49,186 nt of DNA from assembly GCA_029213145.1 (NCBI GenBank), contig JARGNK010000037.1, positions 1 through 49,186 of the forward strand, given 5' to 3'. A program made the position numbers and the translations under genes. The DNA comes from Rubripirellula sp. Lineage in GTDB: Bacteria > Planctomycetota > Planctomycetia > Pirellulales > Pirellulaceae. The notes under the pieces are model-generated. The model had not been told where the DNA came from and did not search any database. It saw nothing but the letters and a program-made list of their open reading frames with translations. Positions 18,376-28,182 of this stretch are shown in pieces (positions within the stretch are counted from its first letter, which is position 1; each line of letters opens with the position of its first letter).

Positions 18376-19300
18376 TTATCCCGTGGATTCGTATCATGAA
18401 ATCGGTGCCGGCGAATGGGACCTTCCGCAGTACGCATCGGCTAGAAAAAACGCCAATTCAAAAAGATTCAATTGACCTTCCCGTCTGCTCGCACGGACTT
18501 GGTGGCAAGCGGATCAACCCAGTCACCGCCAACCCTTCGCAGTTTTTATAGCGTCCAAGAAAACTCAAACCGAGCGTGGCCATTGCATTGACCTAGGAGG
18601 GCAACATAGGGCAGCTCACCCGCAACGCCGGCGCGTATTGTACTGAACTCGGCACTGGACGCCTTCCCCATTTTTCGGCTCAAGTGGTGTCGACAAACAT
18701 AATCAGGCTGCCCTGCTGTATGAACAAATTCCCTACGTCGAGAATCGCTCCAAAAGTCGTAATGAACGCAGCCAATATATATTCATCCATCGCCCAGTCA
18801 GAAATGAGAACGCAAAACTCCGCCGTATTCTCGGTGGAATCCCACCGATGCAGTCAAGCACATGATAGGCATCCAAATTGAATCGTGACTCTGACTGACA
18901 TTGAATATCAGAAGCAGACACAGCCTTTAGATAACAGCGACCGAATCGAGGAATCACTTAACCGTATCCCTTTATCCGCAGCATTCGCTCTGTGGCCTAA
19001 CAATCCAGGAAAGAGACCTTGGTGCGCGACCCATTTTAATGACGAAGACGCCCTCACTCCACGCGATGCCCGTCACACCAATCATTTGCGAAACAAGAAA
19101 CAACATGCTGGAAACTGCGAAATGCAGAGAACCAAAAACATGTATTTGCTAAATACATTAACATCGTGTCACCCTAGACCGTCCTATCCAAAGATTTTTT
19201 ACAGCCAGCGGTTTTGTCCGACAAGCATCGTCGCATGGCTTAAAAACATGCTCGCGTCCGTGACCAAACTCCAACTTGCCAAGAACAGTGGACCCAAATC
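18376..19300. other. Gene-poor region with one possible gene fragment
   Basis: No intact gene was recognised in this 925-bp stretch. On the minus strand about 18690-18870, a frame without a proper start reads TAEFCVLISDWAMDEYILAA then FITTFGAILDVGN and QQGSLIMFVDTT before its stop. Its composition is protein-like and it may be the end of a lost membrane or secreted protein. The plus-strand open frame 18885-19304 has no convincing features. Confidence 0.3.
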
Positions 19301-19507
19301 ATGAACAACCGACAGAAGAACGGCCTCGTTTGTATTTTCATCTCCGTCGTTCTGGCAGGAATCGCCGTCAACAACACGTTTATATCACCGGACGTACCGG
19401 TTACCGACGCATCGGGTCTTGGCGTCAGCCGTATGGTGGGCGCGTTTCTACCCGCCGTTCTTGTCATGGCGGCGGGCTTCTATTTCCTGCAAAAACCAAA
19501 ATCTTGA
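19301..19507 (+). CDS. Small two-TM membrane protein
   Basis: This 68-aa frame starts MNNRQKNGLVCIFISVVLAG, a positively charged start plus membrane helix. It has a short extracytoplasmic loop (NNTFISPDVPVTDASGLG), a second helix (MVGAFLPAVLVMAAGFYFL) and a basic end. The positive-inside pattern is right for a two-TM protein with both ends in the cytoplasm. No family was recognised and no strong ribosome binding site is seen. It is convergent with the S9 peptidase gene, with 23 bp between stops. Confidence 0.5.
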   Translation: MNNRQKNGLVCIFISVVLAGIAVNNTFISPDVPVTDASGLGVSRMVGAFLPAVLVMAAGFYFLQKPKS

Positions 19508-19522
19508 GCAGCTTCGCGCTGC
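19508..19522. terminator. Short hairpin between convergent genes
   Basis: GCAGC (19508-19512) and GCTGC (19518-19522) pair around TTCGC directly after the stop of the small membrane protein. It may act as a terminator between the two convergent genes. No long T run follows on either strand. Confidence 0.3.
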
Positions 19523-19530
19523 AGGCTCTA

Positions 19531-21609
19531 CTAACGTGGGCCCGGTGGTAAATTCTCGAGCAAATATCGCGTCAACAACATTCGTACGTGCACGGCCGTA
19601 CCCTTCCCTCTTCTTAATCCATGATCGCGATTGGGGTACACCATATAGTCAAAAGCCTTTCCCATTTCAATCAAACGGTCGACTAGCCCTTCGACGATCT
19701 GCACGTGCGTGTTTGTTTCACCAGACCCCGTCACGATCAACAATTTCCCTTTCAGCCCAGCAGCAAAGTTTATCGGAGCGGACTGCTGATAGCCGTCAGG
19801 ATTTACCTTCCTAGTTTGCATATAGATTTCCTGAAACCACGCGTTGTAAAGATGCGGCTGAGGTTTTGGAACAACAGCAATCCCAACGTGATACGTGTCG
19901 GGTTTACGGAAGAGGGCATTAAGAGTGTTTGATCCGCCACCGCTCCACCCCCAGATACCGACACGATCTAAGTCAACATACGGTCGCGTTCGCCCTAGCT
20001 CCTTCAGTCCGGCCGCTTGCTCAGCAGTGGAAAGCGGACCCAGGCTACCGAAAATGGCCCGCCGCCAAGCAGCTCCCTTTGGCGCCGGCGTCCCACGATT
20101 ATCGATTGACAACACCAAGTAACCTAATTCGGCGATCATGCGATGAAATTCAGCATGGTGAGTCCCCCACTCATCCAGCACGGTTTGGGCGTGCGGCTCG
20201 CCGTAAACGTAAACAAACACGGGATATTTTTTTGATGAATCAAACTCGCTTGGCTTGAGGAGCCAAGCATCCATCGTCACGCCATCAGTAATTTTCAACT
20301 CCAGAAATTCAGCCGGGATTGCACGTCGAGCAGCAACGGCGGACTTGAGCTCAGTATTCTCTTCAACTTCCCGAATCACCTCGTGATTAGGTAGCTCAAC
20401 CAGCTCAACCTTTGGCGGGCGATCAAATGCCGACCAGGTGTGAAAGGCCCAATGGGCATCCGGTGAAAAATCGTATCGGTGCGTCCCTGGCTGATCCTTT
20501 GGCGTGATTCGTTGTAGGTCGCCAGCCCCATCAAGGGGTACGCGATAGAGAAATTTTTGAGTTGCGTTGTCGGGGGATGCGTAGAAATAGAACCACCCCC
20601 TTTCCTCGTCCACGACCGCACGATCAATGATGTCATACGCGCCGATTGTTAACTTGGACAACTCTTCACCGTGGCGTGAATAACGATAGGCATGTCGCCA
20701 GCCGTCTTTTTCTGAAATCACAATGAATGACTTACCGCCATCGATCCAAATCAAACCGGCGTTCTTATCTTGGCTGCTAACGCACCAAGCCTCGTTCGTT
20801 TCAGCGAAGAGAACAGTCGTTTCATTATCGCGTAAATTTATCAGCAAGAACTCACGCTGGTTTCGAAACCGACTGAGTTTCTCAACCAAAACTTCCGCTC
20901 CCTTTCCCGCCCATTCCACCTGGCCAAGATAAAAGCCATCGTCCGGCGCATCGACCGCCATCCACTGAATTTTCTGGTCGTCAATATTCACGACCCCAAC
21001 TCGAAGCTTCGCTATTTCACCACCCACCCTCGCGAAACGCCTCCTCTGCGTTTCTGGATACGTCGGATCGCTCGGTACTAACACATTCCGAAAGCGAATC
21101 GCTGTTTCGTCTGATTCAACAAACAAAATCTGTTTTCCATCAGGACTCCAGGCTGGTTTCCGATACCACACATCGCGATCGCCAGCATCAGGCGTCAATC
21201 GAATTCTGTCACCCGTAGTCAAATCGCGAATTAAAAGCTGCCGACCACGATTTTCAATCAAATACCTTCCATCGGGTGATTGCATCCGGTTGCCGCCGTT
21301 ACTCAACTCAGGTCGGACCGGCAACACCGTTCGCTCACCGCTGAGGACATCGTATCGCACAAATATTGAGCGATTCGATTCAGCAACACGTTCTTGAACA
21401 ACATAGCCATTGCTACCTTCCTCCCAATCTGCAGCGAAACTTTTTGCGCGATACTTCCCTTGTTCGTAGATCTCATCTAGACGGCGTTCTGCAAATGGAC
21501 GCCAAGCGTCACCACCAGCTTCCTCGCCACAAACGAGGGGCAGGGAAGTTGCCCCCATAATCATCGAAAACAGTAAGACTCGAAAACAAACTTGAAATTT
21601 CTCTCGCAT
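19531..21609 (-). CDS. S9 family peptidase (DPP IV-like), secreted
   Basis: The 692-aa serine peptidase of the prolyl oligopeptidase clan starts at the ATG at 21609, because only there does a signal peptide begin (REKFQVCFRVLLFSMIMG). The in-frame extension to 21744 is charged and not signal-like. Residues ~100-430 form the DPPIV N-terminal propeller (SPDGRYLIENRGRQLLIRD, WSPDGKQILFV). Residues ~460-690 are the alpha/beta hydrolase domain. The nucleophile is S556 in GIWGWSGGGSNTLN and the histidine is H663 in YPNRDHGLRRG. At the acid position the sequence is VTGSGETNTHVQ, with Glu631 where DPP IV has Asp. It should release short peptides from the N-terminus of substrates in the periplasm. It is divergent from the PSD1 gene. 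Confidence 0.9.
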   Translation of the reverse strand: MREKFQVCFRVLLFSMIMGATSLPLVCGEEAGGDAWRPFAERRLDEIYEQGKYRAKSFAADWEEGSNGYVVQERVAESNRSIFVRYDVLSGERTVLPVRPELSNGGNRMQSPDGRYLIENRGRQLLIRDLTTGDRIRLTPDAGDRDVWYRKPAWSPDGKQILFVESDETAIRFRNVLVPSDPTYPETQRRRFARVGGEIAKLRVGVVNIDDQKIQWMAVDAPDDGFYLGQVEWAGKGAEVLVEKLSRFRNQREFLLINLRDNETTVLFAETNEAWCVSSQDKNAGLIWIDGGKSFIVISEKDGWRHAYRYSRHGEELSKLTIGAYDIIDRAVVDEERGWFYFYASPDNATQKFLYRVPLDGAGDLQRITPKDQPGTHRYDFSPDAHWAFHTWSAFDRPPKVELVELPNHEVIREVEENTELKSAVAARRAIPAEFLELKITDGVTMDAWLLKPSEFDSSKKYPVFVYVYGEPHAQTVLDEWGTHHAEFHRMIAELGYLVLSIDNRGTPAPKGAAWRRAIFGSLGPLSTAEQAAGLKELGRTRPYVDLDRVGIWGWSGGGSNTLNALFRKPDTYHVGIAVVPKPQPHLYNAWFQEIYMQTRKVNPDGYQQSAPINFAAGLKGKLLIVTGSGETNTHVQIVEGLVDRLIEMGKAFDYMVYPNRDHGLRRGKGTAVHVRMLLTRYLLENLPPGPR

Positions 21610-22243
21610 GCAATCACTTCGACAGGACTGGGAGGGGATCTGGCTCAGCAAAGAATGTTCGCCGTCGATTGGGCAGCAATTCCGCTCTGACCGTTCACGG
21701 TCACTGTTATTCTCATTTCCGACCACACGACAGCCAAAGGGCAAAATCGCACCTACTCACTGAAGCGAAGCTCAACGAACCAATCGTGCCGCAAATGATA
21801 ATCAACGAAACACCCCAGCGGACAGGTGGACCAACCGCCGAGAGACAGCTTTCACAGTAACTGATCCCTCAATTCATCCGAACAATTACCGATATTTTGC
21901 ATTCAATGAAGCGACAGCCACTTGCGTTTCGCGTACTGGATGACTGGGCAATACCTACCCCCACGGCCAATGCCTGACTCAGTCATCCCCGTGGCAGGAC
22001 TCCACTTGGCGAACGCCGAAGTGGTGCCGGCAATCCATCACATCCTGCAGCGTAAAAGCCCATTACGGCACGCACGTAAACGTTCTCGAGTAGACTGGCA
22101 AAAACCTAATTTCTCGGATCGCAATTTCCATGTCCGCATTCAGCATGCTTAGCCCCGAGGTCCCACTTGTCGCAACTCCGCTTCATCTGATTTACAATAC
22201 GGGGCCACCAATAATCCTCCCGCCTAGCTGAGTTGCCCGCTCA
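21610..22243. other. Divergent intergenic region
   Basis: This 634-bp stretch lies between the divergent S9 peptidase and PSCyt1/DUF1549 genes and should hold both promoters. Short open frames (for example 21922-22152) lack motifs or a usable start. No hairpin or repeat of note was seen. Confidence 0.35.
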
Positions 22244-24619
22244 ATGAACTTGCGTGCTATTACCGTGCTCGCATTTATGGTTGTGATGCCGGCGTTTGCG
22301 AAGGACATTCCCGACGCTGCAGAAAGCGGCAAGCTTGATTTTTTCGAGCGGAAAGTCCGCCCCCTTTTGAGCTTGCATTGTTACGAATGCCATTCCGAAC
22401 CTGCCAAAACCATTCATGGTGGACTACGGCTTGACAGTGCCGATTCGATCGAACGCGGAGGCGACAGCGGCCCTCTTGTCGTGAAAGGTAATTCCGCCGC
22501 CAGCCTTTTGATCCAGACCGTGCGGCAAGATGGCGAAATTGAGATGCCGCCGAAAGGAAGGTTGACGGACCGAGAGATTTCAATTTTGACGAAGTGGGTT
22601 GACGACGGTGCCTTCTTTCCAGACGCCAAAACCTCTACTGCACACCCTCAACCTAAACTGGATTTAGAGGCTGGCCGTGAGTTCTGGTCCTTCCAGCCAA
22701 TTCAAGCTCAAAAGGCTCCGACCAATTTTGCACAACCTAATTGGCCGAGGAATCGAATTGACAAATTTGTGCTGGCTGCAATGGAGCGGGAAGGTCTGCA
22801 TCCGTCTGATCGAGCGGACCGATCGACCTTAATCCGCCGAGCGGCCTATGCATTGACCGGGCTACCACCGTCACCTGCCGACGTAGGTGAGTTTGTCAAT
22901 TCGCAGCACCCCGAAGTCTACCGACGCATGGTAGATCGCTATTTAAATTCACCCCAATATGGTGAGAAGTGGGGACGTTGGTGGTTGGATATGGCTCGTT
23001 ACACTGACCGCACCGCCAATTGGCTCTATCAAACCGGACAAGCCCATCTTTATCGCGATTGGGTGGTTCAGGCATTTTGCGAAGACATGCCTTACGATGA
23101 TTTCGTACGCCGTCAACTTGCGACTGACCTGATGCCAAACACTGGCCCAGAAGATCTTCCCGCCCTCGGCTTCCTGAGTCTCAGTCCAACGTACTGGAAA
23201 GAATTGAAGCTGCCCTCTGAGATCATCAAGGTCATCGTTGCTGACGAATGGGAGGAACGAGTGGATGCAGTCTCCAGAACCTTTCTCGGCCTAACAGTCG
23301 CCTGTGCACGTTGCCACGACCATAAATTCGACCCCATTTCTACCGAAGATTACTACGCGTTGGCGGGAATCTTCGCCAGTTGCCGCCAGGTCGAGCGTCC
23401 AATCGTGGATCAAGCAATCCACCAGAAAACGCAACTCGCCAAACAACAGGTTGCCAAATGGAAAGAGCAAATTGAGATTTTTAAAAAAGAAGACTCGCCA
23501 CCGAAACAGAAGATTGCGGAATTCACCACCAAGATCGATCGGCTGATTGAAGCAACCCCCTTTTACGACTCGCCGATGGCAAACGCGTTATCAGAAGAGT
23601 CCATGCATGTCGTGCAAGCTGGCAAGACTCCCCAACAAGGAACAAAATTAGTCTATCAATCAGAACCAAGGGATTTACCCGCGTTTATCCGTGGAAACCC
23701 CAACCGCCCCGGCCCGGTTATCAAGCGTCGATTTTTGACAATTCTTGATCCTGACCAGATACCCTACAAGCAAGGAAGTGGGCGACTGGAGTTAGCTGAG
23801 TCGATTCTTCACGATGGCACACCACTGTCCGCAAGAGTCCTCGTCAATCGCATCTGGAACGAACACTTTGGGACGGGAATTGTCTCGACGCCGAGTAACT
23901 TTGGCCAACAGGGCGCCCGTCCTAGCCACCCAGAGTTGCTCGATGATTTGGCGGACCGATTCATTTCAAATGGATGGTCGATCAAACACCTACACCGAGA
24001 GATCCTGCTTTCAGCAACCTGGCAGCAATCATCGAGTGTCACGCCAAACCGCTTTAAACTCGATCCAAGTAATCGCTGGTTATCACGCATGGTACGAAGG
24101 CGTATCAATTTCGAAGAATGGCGAGACAGCATCTTAGCGGCGAGTGGATCACTTGATCACCGCCGGGGAGGCATATCGATTGATCTCGACGCGGAAAACA
24201 ATCAACGCCGGACGATTTACGGAACGGTCCATCGACGCGATATGTCCACGACTTTGATGGTCCATGACTTTCCCGACCCGACTCAACATAGCCCGCAAAG
24301 AGCGTACACAATTACGCCGCTGCAAGGCTTATACGCACTTAATGGACCACTGCTAATTGGGCAGGCCAAAGCACTAGCCACTCGCTTAAATGATCTAAAT
24401 TTCTCCGAGCATTTAGCAACAGAACTCACGCCTGCAGTTCACAGCGAAGCGCAGCGAATTCACTACCTGTATCAGCAACTCTTCACTCGGGACCCAACCG
24501 AACGTGAATTGACATTAGCCGAAGCTTTTTTATCCACGGGTGCGTCAGAACCGAATGAGCTTTGGGAACAGTACATTCATGTTTTACTCGCTTCCAACGA
24601 AGTAATGTTTGTCGATTGA
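22244..24619 (+). CDS. PSCyt1/DUF1549/DUF1553 (PSD1) protein
   Basis: This large secreted planctomycete protein (791 aa) has the usual order of a signal peptide (1-19), a PSCyt1 cytochrome-like domain with C46-Y-E-C49-H50 in LSLHCYECHSEP, PSCyt2/DUF1549 (about 165-390), and DUF1553/PSD1 (about 510-770). DUF1549 blocks include NRIDKFVLAAMEREGL, RRAAYALTGLPPSPAD, YGEKWGRWWLDMARY and ARCHDHKFDPIS, the last adding a second CxxCH-type site. DUF1553 blocks include LARVNRIW-like VLVNRIWNEHFGTGIV and MVRRRINFEEWRDSILA. The single heme site suggests redox chemistry in the periplasm, but no reaction is established. It is followed by a DUF1501 gene, the standard partner, which is broken here. Confidence 0.93.
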   Translation: MNLRAITVLAFMVVMPAFAKDIPDAAESGKLDFFERKVRPLLSLHCYECHSEPAKTIHGGLRLDSADSIERGGDSGPLVVKGNSAASLLIQTVRQDGEIEMPPKGRLTDREISILTKWVDDGAFFPDAKTSTAHPQPKLDLEAGREFWSFQPIQAQKAPTNFAQPNWPRNRIDKFVLAAMEREGLHPSDRADRSTLIRRAAYALTGLPPSPADVGEFVNSQHPEVYRRMVDRYLNSPQYGEKWGRWWLDMARYTDRTANWLYQTGQAHLYRDWVVQAFCEDMPYDDFVRRQLATDLMPNTGPEDLPALGFLSLSPTYWKELKLPSEIIKVIVADEWEERVDAVSRTFLGLTVACARCHDHKFDPISTEDYYALAGIFASCRQVERPIVDQAIHQKTQLAKQQVAKWKEQIEIFKKEDSPPKQKIAEFTTKIDRLIEATPFYDSPMANALSEESMHVVQAGKTPQQGTKLVYQSEPRDLPAFIRGNPNRPGPVIKRRFLTILDPDQIPYKQGSGRLELAESILHDGTPLSARVLVNRIWNEHFGTGIVSTPSNFGQQGARPSHPELLDDLADRFISNGWSIKHLHREILLSATWQQSSSVTPNRFKLDPSNRWLSRMVRRRINFEEWRDSILAASGSLDHRRGGISIDLDAENNQRRTIYGTVHRRDMSTTLMVHDFPDPTQHSPQRAYTITPLQGLYALNGPLLIGQAKALATRLNDLNFSEHLATELTPAVHSEAQRIHYLYQQLFTRDPTERELTLAEAFLSTGASEPNELWEQYIHVLLASNEVMFVD

Positions 24620-24728
24620 CCATGCCCTATCGAATGACCAGCGCGACGCATCGAAACGTGGCGACCCTCGCCCGAGCAACGATGCTGATTCGAACGTTCC
24701 CGAAACAATAACTACCGACTTTTTTGCA

Positions 24729-26098
24729 ATGCAAGACATTCGACAAAAAACTGAACGACGCGATTGGCTGCGACAATTTGGTGGCACCGTCGGATTACTT
24801 AGCGCCGCGTCAGCGTCAACTGGTGCAGTACTCACGGAACCTCACAGCCACCCTCATCCGGGACCTCACTTTGCTCCCCGAGCAAAAAGAGTCATCCACT
24901 TGTTCATGAATGGCGGACCATTTCAAGCCGATTTATTTGACCCCAAACCAGCGTTGGCGAAATACGCGGGCACCAGACCCGAAGGTGTCGAACTCTTAAC
25001 CGAACGGCCAACCGGTGGGCTCTTGCCATCCCCGTTTAAATTCTCGCGATGTGGAGAAAGTGGTTTACCGGTCAGTGAATTATTACCCAACTTGAGTCAT
25101 CACATGGACGAGATCTGCACGCGGATAATCCGAATCATGGGCCCGCCCTACTCCAGATGAATAATGGGACGATTGTCCCAACCCGACCAAGTATGGGAGC
25201 TTGGTTCCTTTATGGATTGGGCACCGAAAATCGAAACCTTCCCGGCTACGTCGTCTTGTGTCCCGGACGCCCAGTCCGTTTTTCCATCCTCTGGAACAGC
25301 GCGTTTCTTCCGTCGGAGCACCAAGGCACCTACATCAATCATTCGTCGATGGTGCCGGATAAGATGTTGCCGCATCTCAGTAATTCTCGTTGGAATCAGG
25401 AAACCCAGCGACAACAGCTCGATCTTTTGCGTGCATTGAATGCTGAACATCAAACCGGTCGTGGTGACGATTCAACTTTGGCTGCGCGCACCGAGGCCAT
25501 GGAAACCGCGTTTCGCATGCAAACAGAAGGCAGCCAAGCTTTTGACCTAAACCGAGAAACACGACAAACAAAAGCAGCCTATGGGAACGGCCATTTTGCC
25601 AATGGATGCCTGCTCGCAAGACGGTTGGTCGAACGTGGAGTTCGATTTGTTCAACTTTATTATGGCAACGGCCAGCCTTGGGACACCCACAGTAAACACG
25701 ATGAAACCGTACCCAAGCTGTGCAAGGAAATTGATCAACCAATCGCAGCATTAATCTCGGATTTAAAGAAGCGCGGCATGCTTGAGGACACCCTGATCGT
25801 TTGGGGCGGAGAGTTCGGCCGCACCCCAACCTCTGAGAATGGTAATGGCCGGGATCACAATCATCACGGCTTCACCATGTGGATGGCGGGGGCCGGTGTT
25901 CAGGGTGGAATGCGTTACGGCGAAACTGACGACTTCGGATTCAAAGCGGTCGTCGACAAGGTACATGTTCATGATTTACACGCCACGATTTTGCACTTGC
26001 TGGGCATTGATCATGAACGTTTAACCTACCGACACGCTGGGCGGGATTACCGATTGACGGACGTCTATGGTCGCGTCGTAAAAGAGATCCTGGCATGA
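24729..26098 (+). pseudogene. DUF1501 protein gene with a frameshift
   Basis: Two frames together make one DUF1501 protein of about 456 codons. The first (ATG at 24729; the frame is open from 24609) has the Tat-like start KTERRDWLRQFGGTVG and AKRVIHLFMNGGPFQADLFD. It continues to HHMDEIC and then leaves register, stopping at 25158-25160. The second frame carries LHADNPNHGPALLQMNNGT, YLYGLGTEN-like WFLYGLGTENRNLPGYVVL, FVQLYYGNGQPWDTHSKHD, WGGEFGRTPTSENGNGRDHN and the normal end. The residues normally between C and H (a V-I-R-S-M-like block) are missing, equal to a 16-nt deletion at TGC 25116-25118, where TGC microhomology is expected. The neighbouring PSD1 gene is intact. Confidence 0.85.
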
Positions 26099-26162
26099 AA
26101 CTTATTAAGAATTCAACGCTATCGTAGTGAGTCGCGGATATTCGTATCCCAATACATTGAAC

Positions 26163-26639
26163 ATGGCATTGCACGAACGCGATCGCGAAGATTTGCTGCG
26201 GGATGGACATACGATGATCCATCGTGGCGAGTGTGACATTGACGGCATCACTTTGCTCGCGGGCTTTCGCAGACAAAACCAATTGAGTCTTTACTGCGGC
26301 GTGGATCCAGTTTTTCAATTCAATGCCAACGGGCACCTTCGCCGTGTCTATTTTCAGGGAAGACGCTTTGCGGCCCAACAAGGGCAGCTTGCCGAATTGA
26401 TCCGTGCATCTGTTGCTGGAAAAACCCATGCAAACTCAAACCAAATCGATTGCCATCTAATGACGGCGATTCAGAAAACGCTTGAAGAGTGGATCGTGAA
26501 AGTGCGGCAACAAATTGCTCAATCGCATACCCCATGGCGTACCGTCGGCGAGGATTCGAACGCATTTCAGCATCGCCTCACTCAATGGATCGAGTGCTAC
26601 GGATCACGTTTTATCGTTGCTGATTCACCAAATGCGTGA
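26163..26639 (+). CDS. Conserved small protein, unknown function
   Basis: The 158-aa protein starts at ATG 26163 (MALHERDREDLLRDG); a GTG at 26127 in the same frame is an alternative. It has no signal peptide or TM helix. The core IHRGECDIDGITLLAGFRRQ then LSLYCGVDPVFQFNANGHLR, RVYFQGRRFA resembles a planctomycete protein group with an 'LSLYF.QDPVY.F...G.LRRA' block, recognised from memory only. The C-terminal half is helical. It lies 64 bp after the DUF1501 stop and 88 bp before the ceramidase-like gene on the same strand, so it is probably part of that operon. Function unknown. Confidence 0.6.
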   Translation: MALHERDREDLLRDGHTMIHRGECDIDGITLLAGFRRQNQLSLYCGVDPVFQFNANGHLRRVYFQGRRFAAQQGQLAELIRASVAGKTHANSNQIDCHLMTAIQKTLEEWIVKVRQQIAQSHTPWRTVGEDSNAFQHRLTQWIECYGSRFIVADSPNA

Positions 26640-26727
26640 GAGAGGGCGTGATTCACAGCGCACATGCATCGCATGCTCGTCCCCCCCCAAAACACATTGA
26701 TACCACCGCTGAAGAAAGATCGCCGCC

Positions 26728-28119
26728 ATGAACCGTTTACAAGCTCCAGCAATCATCATCTTCGCTCTCGCATTCTGGCCAAATTTTACCTCGCTCGATG
26801 CAGCCGAAACATCTTGGATGTGTGCGGCGGGAAGCGCAGCCATTACCCCACAAGACCCCGTATGGATGGGAGGCTACGCCGCGAGAAAAGAGCCTTCGGC
26901 AGGAAGCGTGCACGATTTAAATGCAAAAGTCCTGATCATCCGAGATGACCAAGGTGAGCAATTGGTTATCGTCACGCTCGATTTGCTAGGGATAACGAAA
27001 GAGCTTCGAATCGCAGTCGAAGAACGTGTTGTTGCACAGGGCGTTTCCCCCAATTCACTGCTAATGAATGCTTCACATACGCATTGCGGGCCAGAATTGC
27101 GTGATGACCGCATCTTGAGGTATGGCATTGATGCAACCTATGCTGCGTCTGCAAGAACCTATGTTCAAAATACGGCAATCAAAATCGGAAACCTCATCAC
27201 CGAAACATTGCAACGCTTGGAACCGGCAAATCTGTATTACAGTCGCGCACGCGCGGGTTTCGCGATGAACCGTCGGCTTCCAACAGAGCAGGGTTTTATC
27301 AATAGCCCAAATCCCCAAGGCCCAATTGATCACGACGTTCCTGTGCTGAGGGTAGAAAATGCTCAGGGAAGACTCACTGCGGTCCTATTTGGTTACGCAT
27401 GCCACGCCACCACCCTCAGCTTCCAAAAGCTTTGTGGTGACTACCCAGGCTTTGCGCAACAATTCATCGAAGCGACGCACGACGGCGTGACCGCGCTTTT
27501 TCTAAATGGTTGCTCAGCTGATCAAAACCCTTATCCACGCCGGACACTTGAACTTGCGAAGCAGCACGGACAAGCATTGGCAAATGGAGTTGAAACAGCC
27601 TTAACCACGAAACAGTTCCGAAAGCTTCATGGTCCGCTTTTCGTTGAGATGGGGCATGCGACACTCGACTTCAAGGTACCCTCAATCCAACAAATCAACG
27701 AGGAGGCAAATTCAGACAACAAATACACGCGGGTTCACGGCGAAGAATTGCTTCGACAACTCGAAACTCAAGGTCGTATCGATTCAAGTTATAGCGACTT
27801 CCCAATTCAAGTTGCACAATTCGGAACGGACTTAACGCTCGTCGCTATCTGTGGCGAAGTAGTGGTTGATTATTCACTTCGCTTAAAACAAGAACTTGGC
27901 CAAAACGAGCACCTAGTGTGGGTCGCCGGCTATTCGAACCATGTCTTTGGCTACCTACCCAGCCTGAGAGTCCTCCAGGAAGGCGGATACGAAGGTGGCG
28001 GTGCAATGCGTTACACGACATACCCTGGACCATTCGAAGCGACAGTTGAGGAACGAGTCATCGAGAAAATTCGCGAATTGCATCGCAAAATCCAAACAAA
28101 GCGAACGACTACGCAATGA
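26728..28119 (+). CDS. Neutral/alkaline ceramidase N-terminal domain protein
   Basis: The 463-aa exported hydrolase has a signal peptide (1-25) and the neutral/alkaline non-lysosomal ceramidase fold. Its blocks are CAAGSAAITPQDPVWMGGYA, VLIIRDDQGEQLVIVTLDLL, LLMNASHTHCGPEL (H117 and H119, expected zinc ligands), FGYACHATTLSFQKLCGDYP (third histidine) and FLNGCSADQNPYPR. It lacks the C-terminal Ig-like domain of true ceramidases, as is usual for planctomycete members. Substrates may be N-acyl lipids or other amides. Zinc hydrolysis in the periplasm is known for the family, but the substrate here is not. It closes the PSD1/DUF1501 gene group. Confidence 0.88.
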   Translation: MNRLQAPAIIIFALAFWPNFTSLDAAETSWMCAAGSAAITPQDPVWMGGYAARKEPSAGSVHDLNAKVLIIRDDQGEQLVIVTLDLLGITKELRIAVEERVVAQGVSPNSLLMNASHTHCGPELRDDRILRYGIDATYAASARTYVQNTAIKIGNLITETLQRLEPANLYYSRARAGFAMNRRLPTEQGFINSPNPQGPIDHDVPVLRVENAQGRLTAVLFGYACHATTLSFQKLCGDYPGFAQQFIEATHDGVTALFLNGCSADQNPYPRRTLELAKQHGQALANGVETALTTKQFRKLHGPLFVEMGHATLDFKVPSIQQINEEANSDNKYTRVHGEELLRQLETQGRIDSSYSDFPIQVAQFGTDLTLVAICGEVVVDYSLRLKQELGQNEHLVWVAGYSNHVFGYLPSLRVLQEGGYEGGGAMRYTTYPGPFEATVEERVIEKIRELHRKIQTKRTTTQ

Positions 28120-28182
28120 TGAACAGGCGACACATACCGGGCCCATTCGAATTAAAACTCGACCGCCAAACAAAAATGGTTT

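Noticed and set aside
18885-19304. A 139-codon plus-strand frame in the gap before the small membrane protein.
   Set aside because: No motif, irregular composition and no ribosome binding site. It is most likely chance.
25157-26098. A separate 313-aa DUF1501 gene starting at ATG 25157.
   Set aside because: The ATG is an internal Met codon of the conserved LLQMNNGT block, and conserved residues lie upstream in the same frame. It is the second part of a frameshifted gene.
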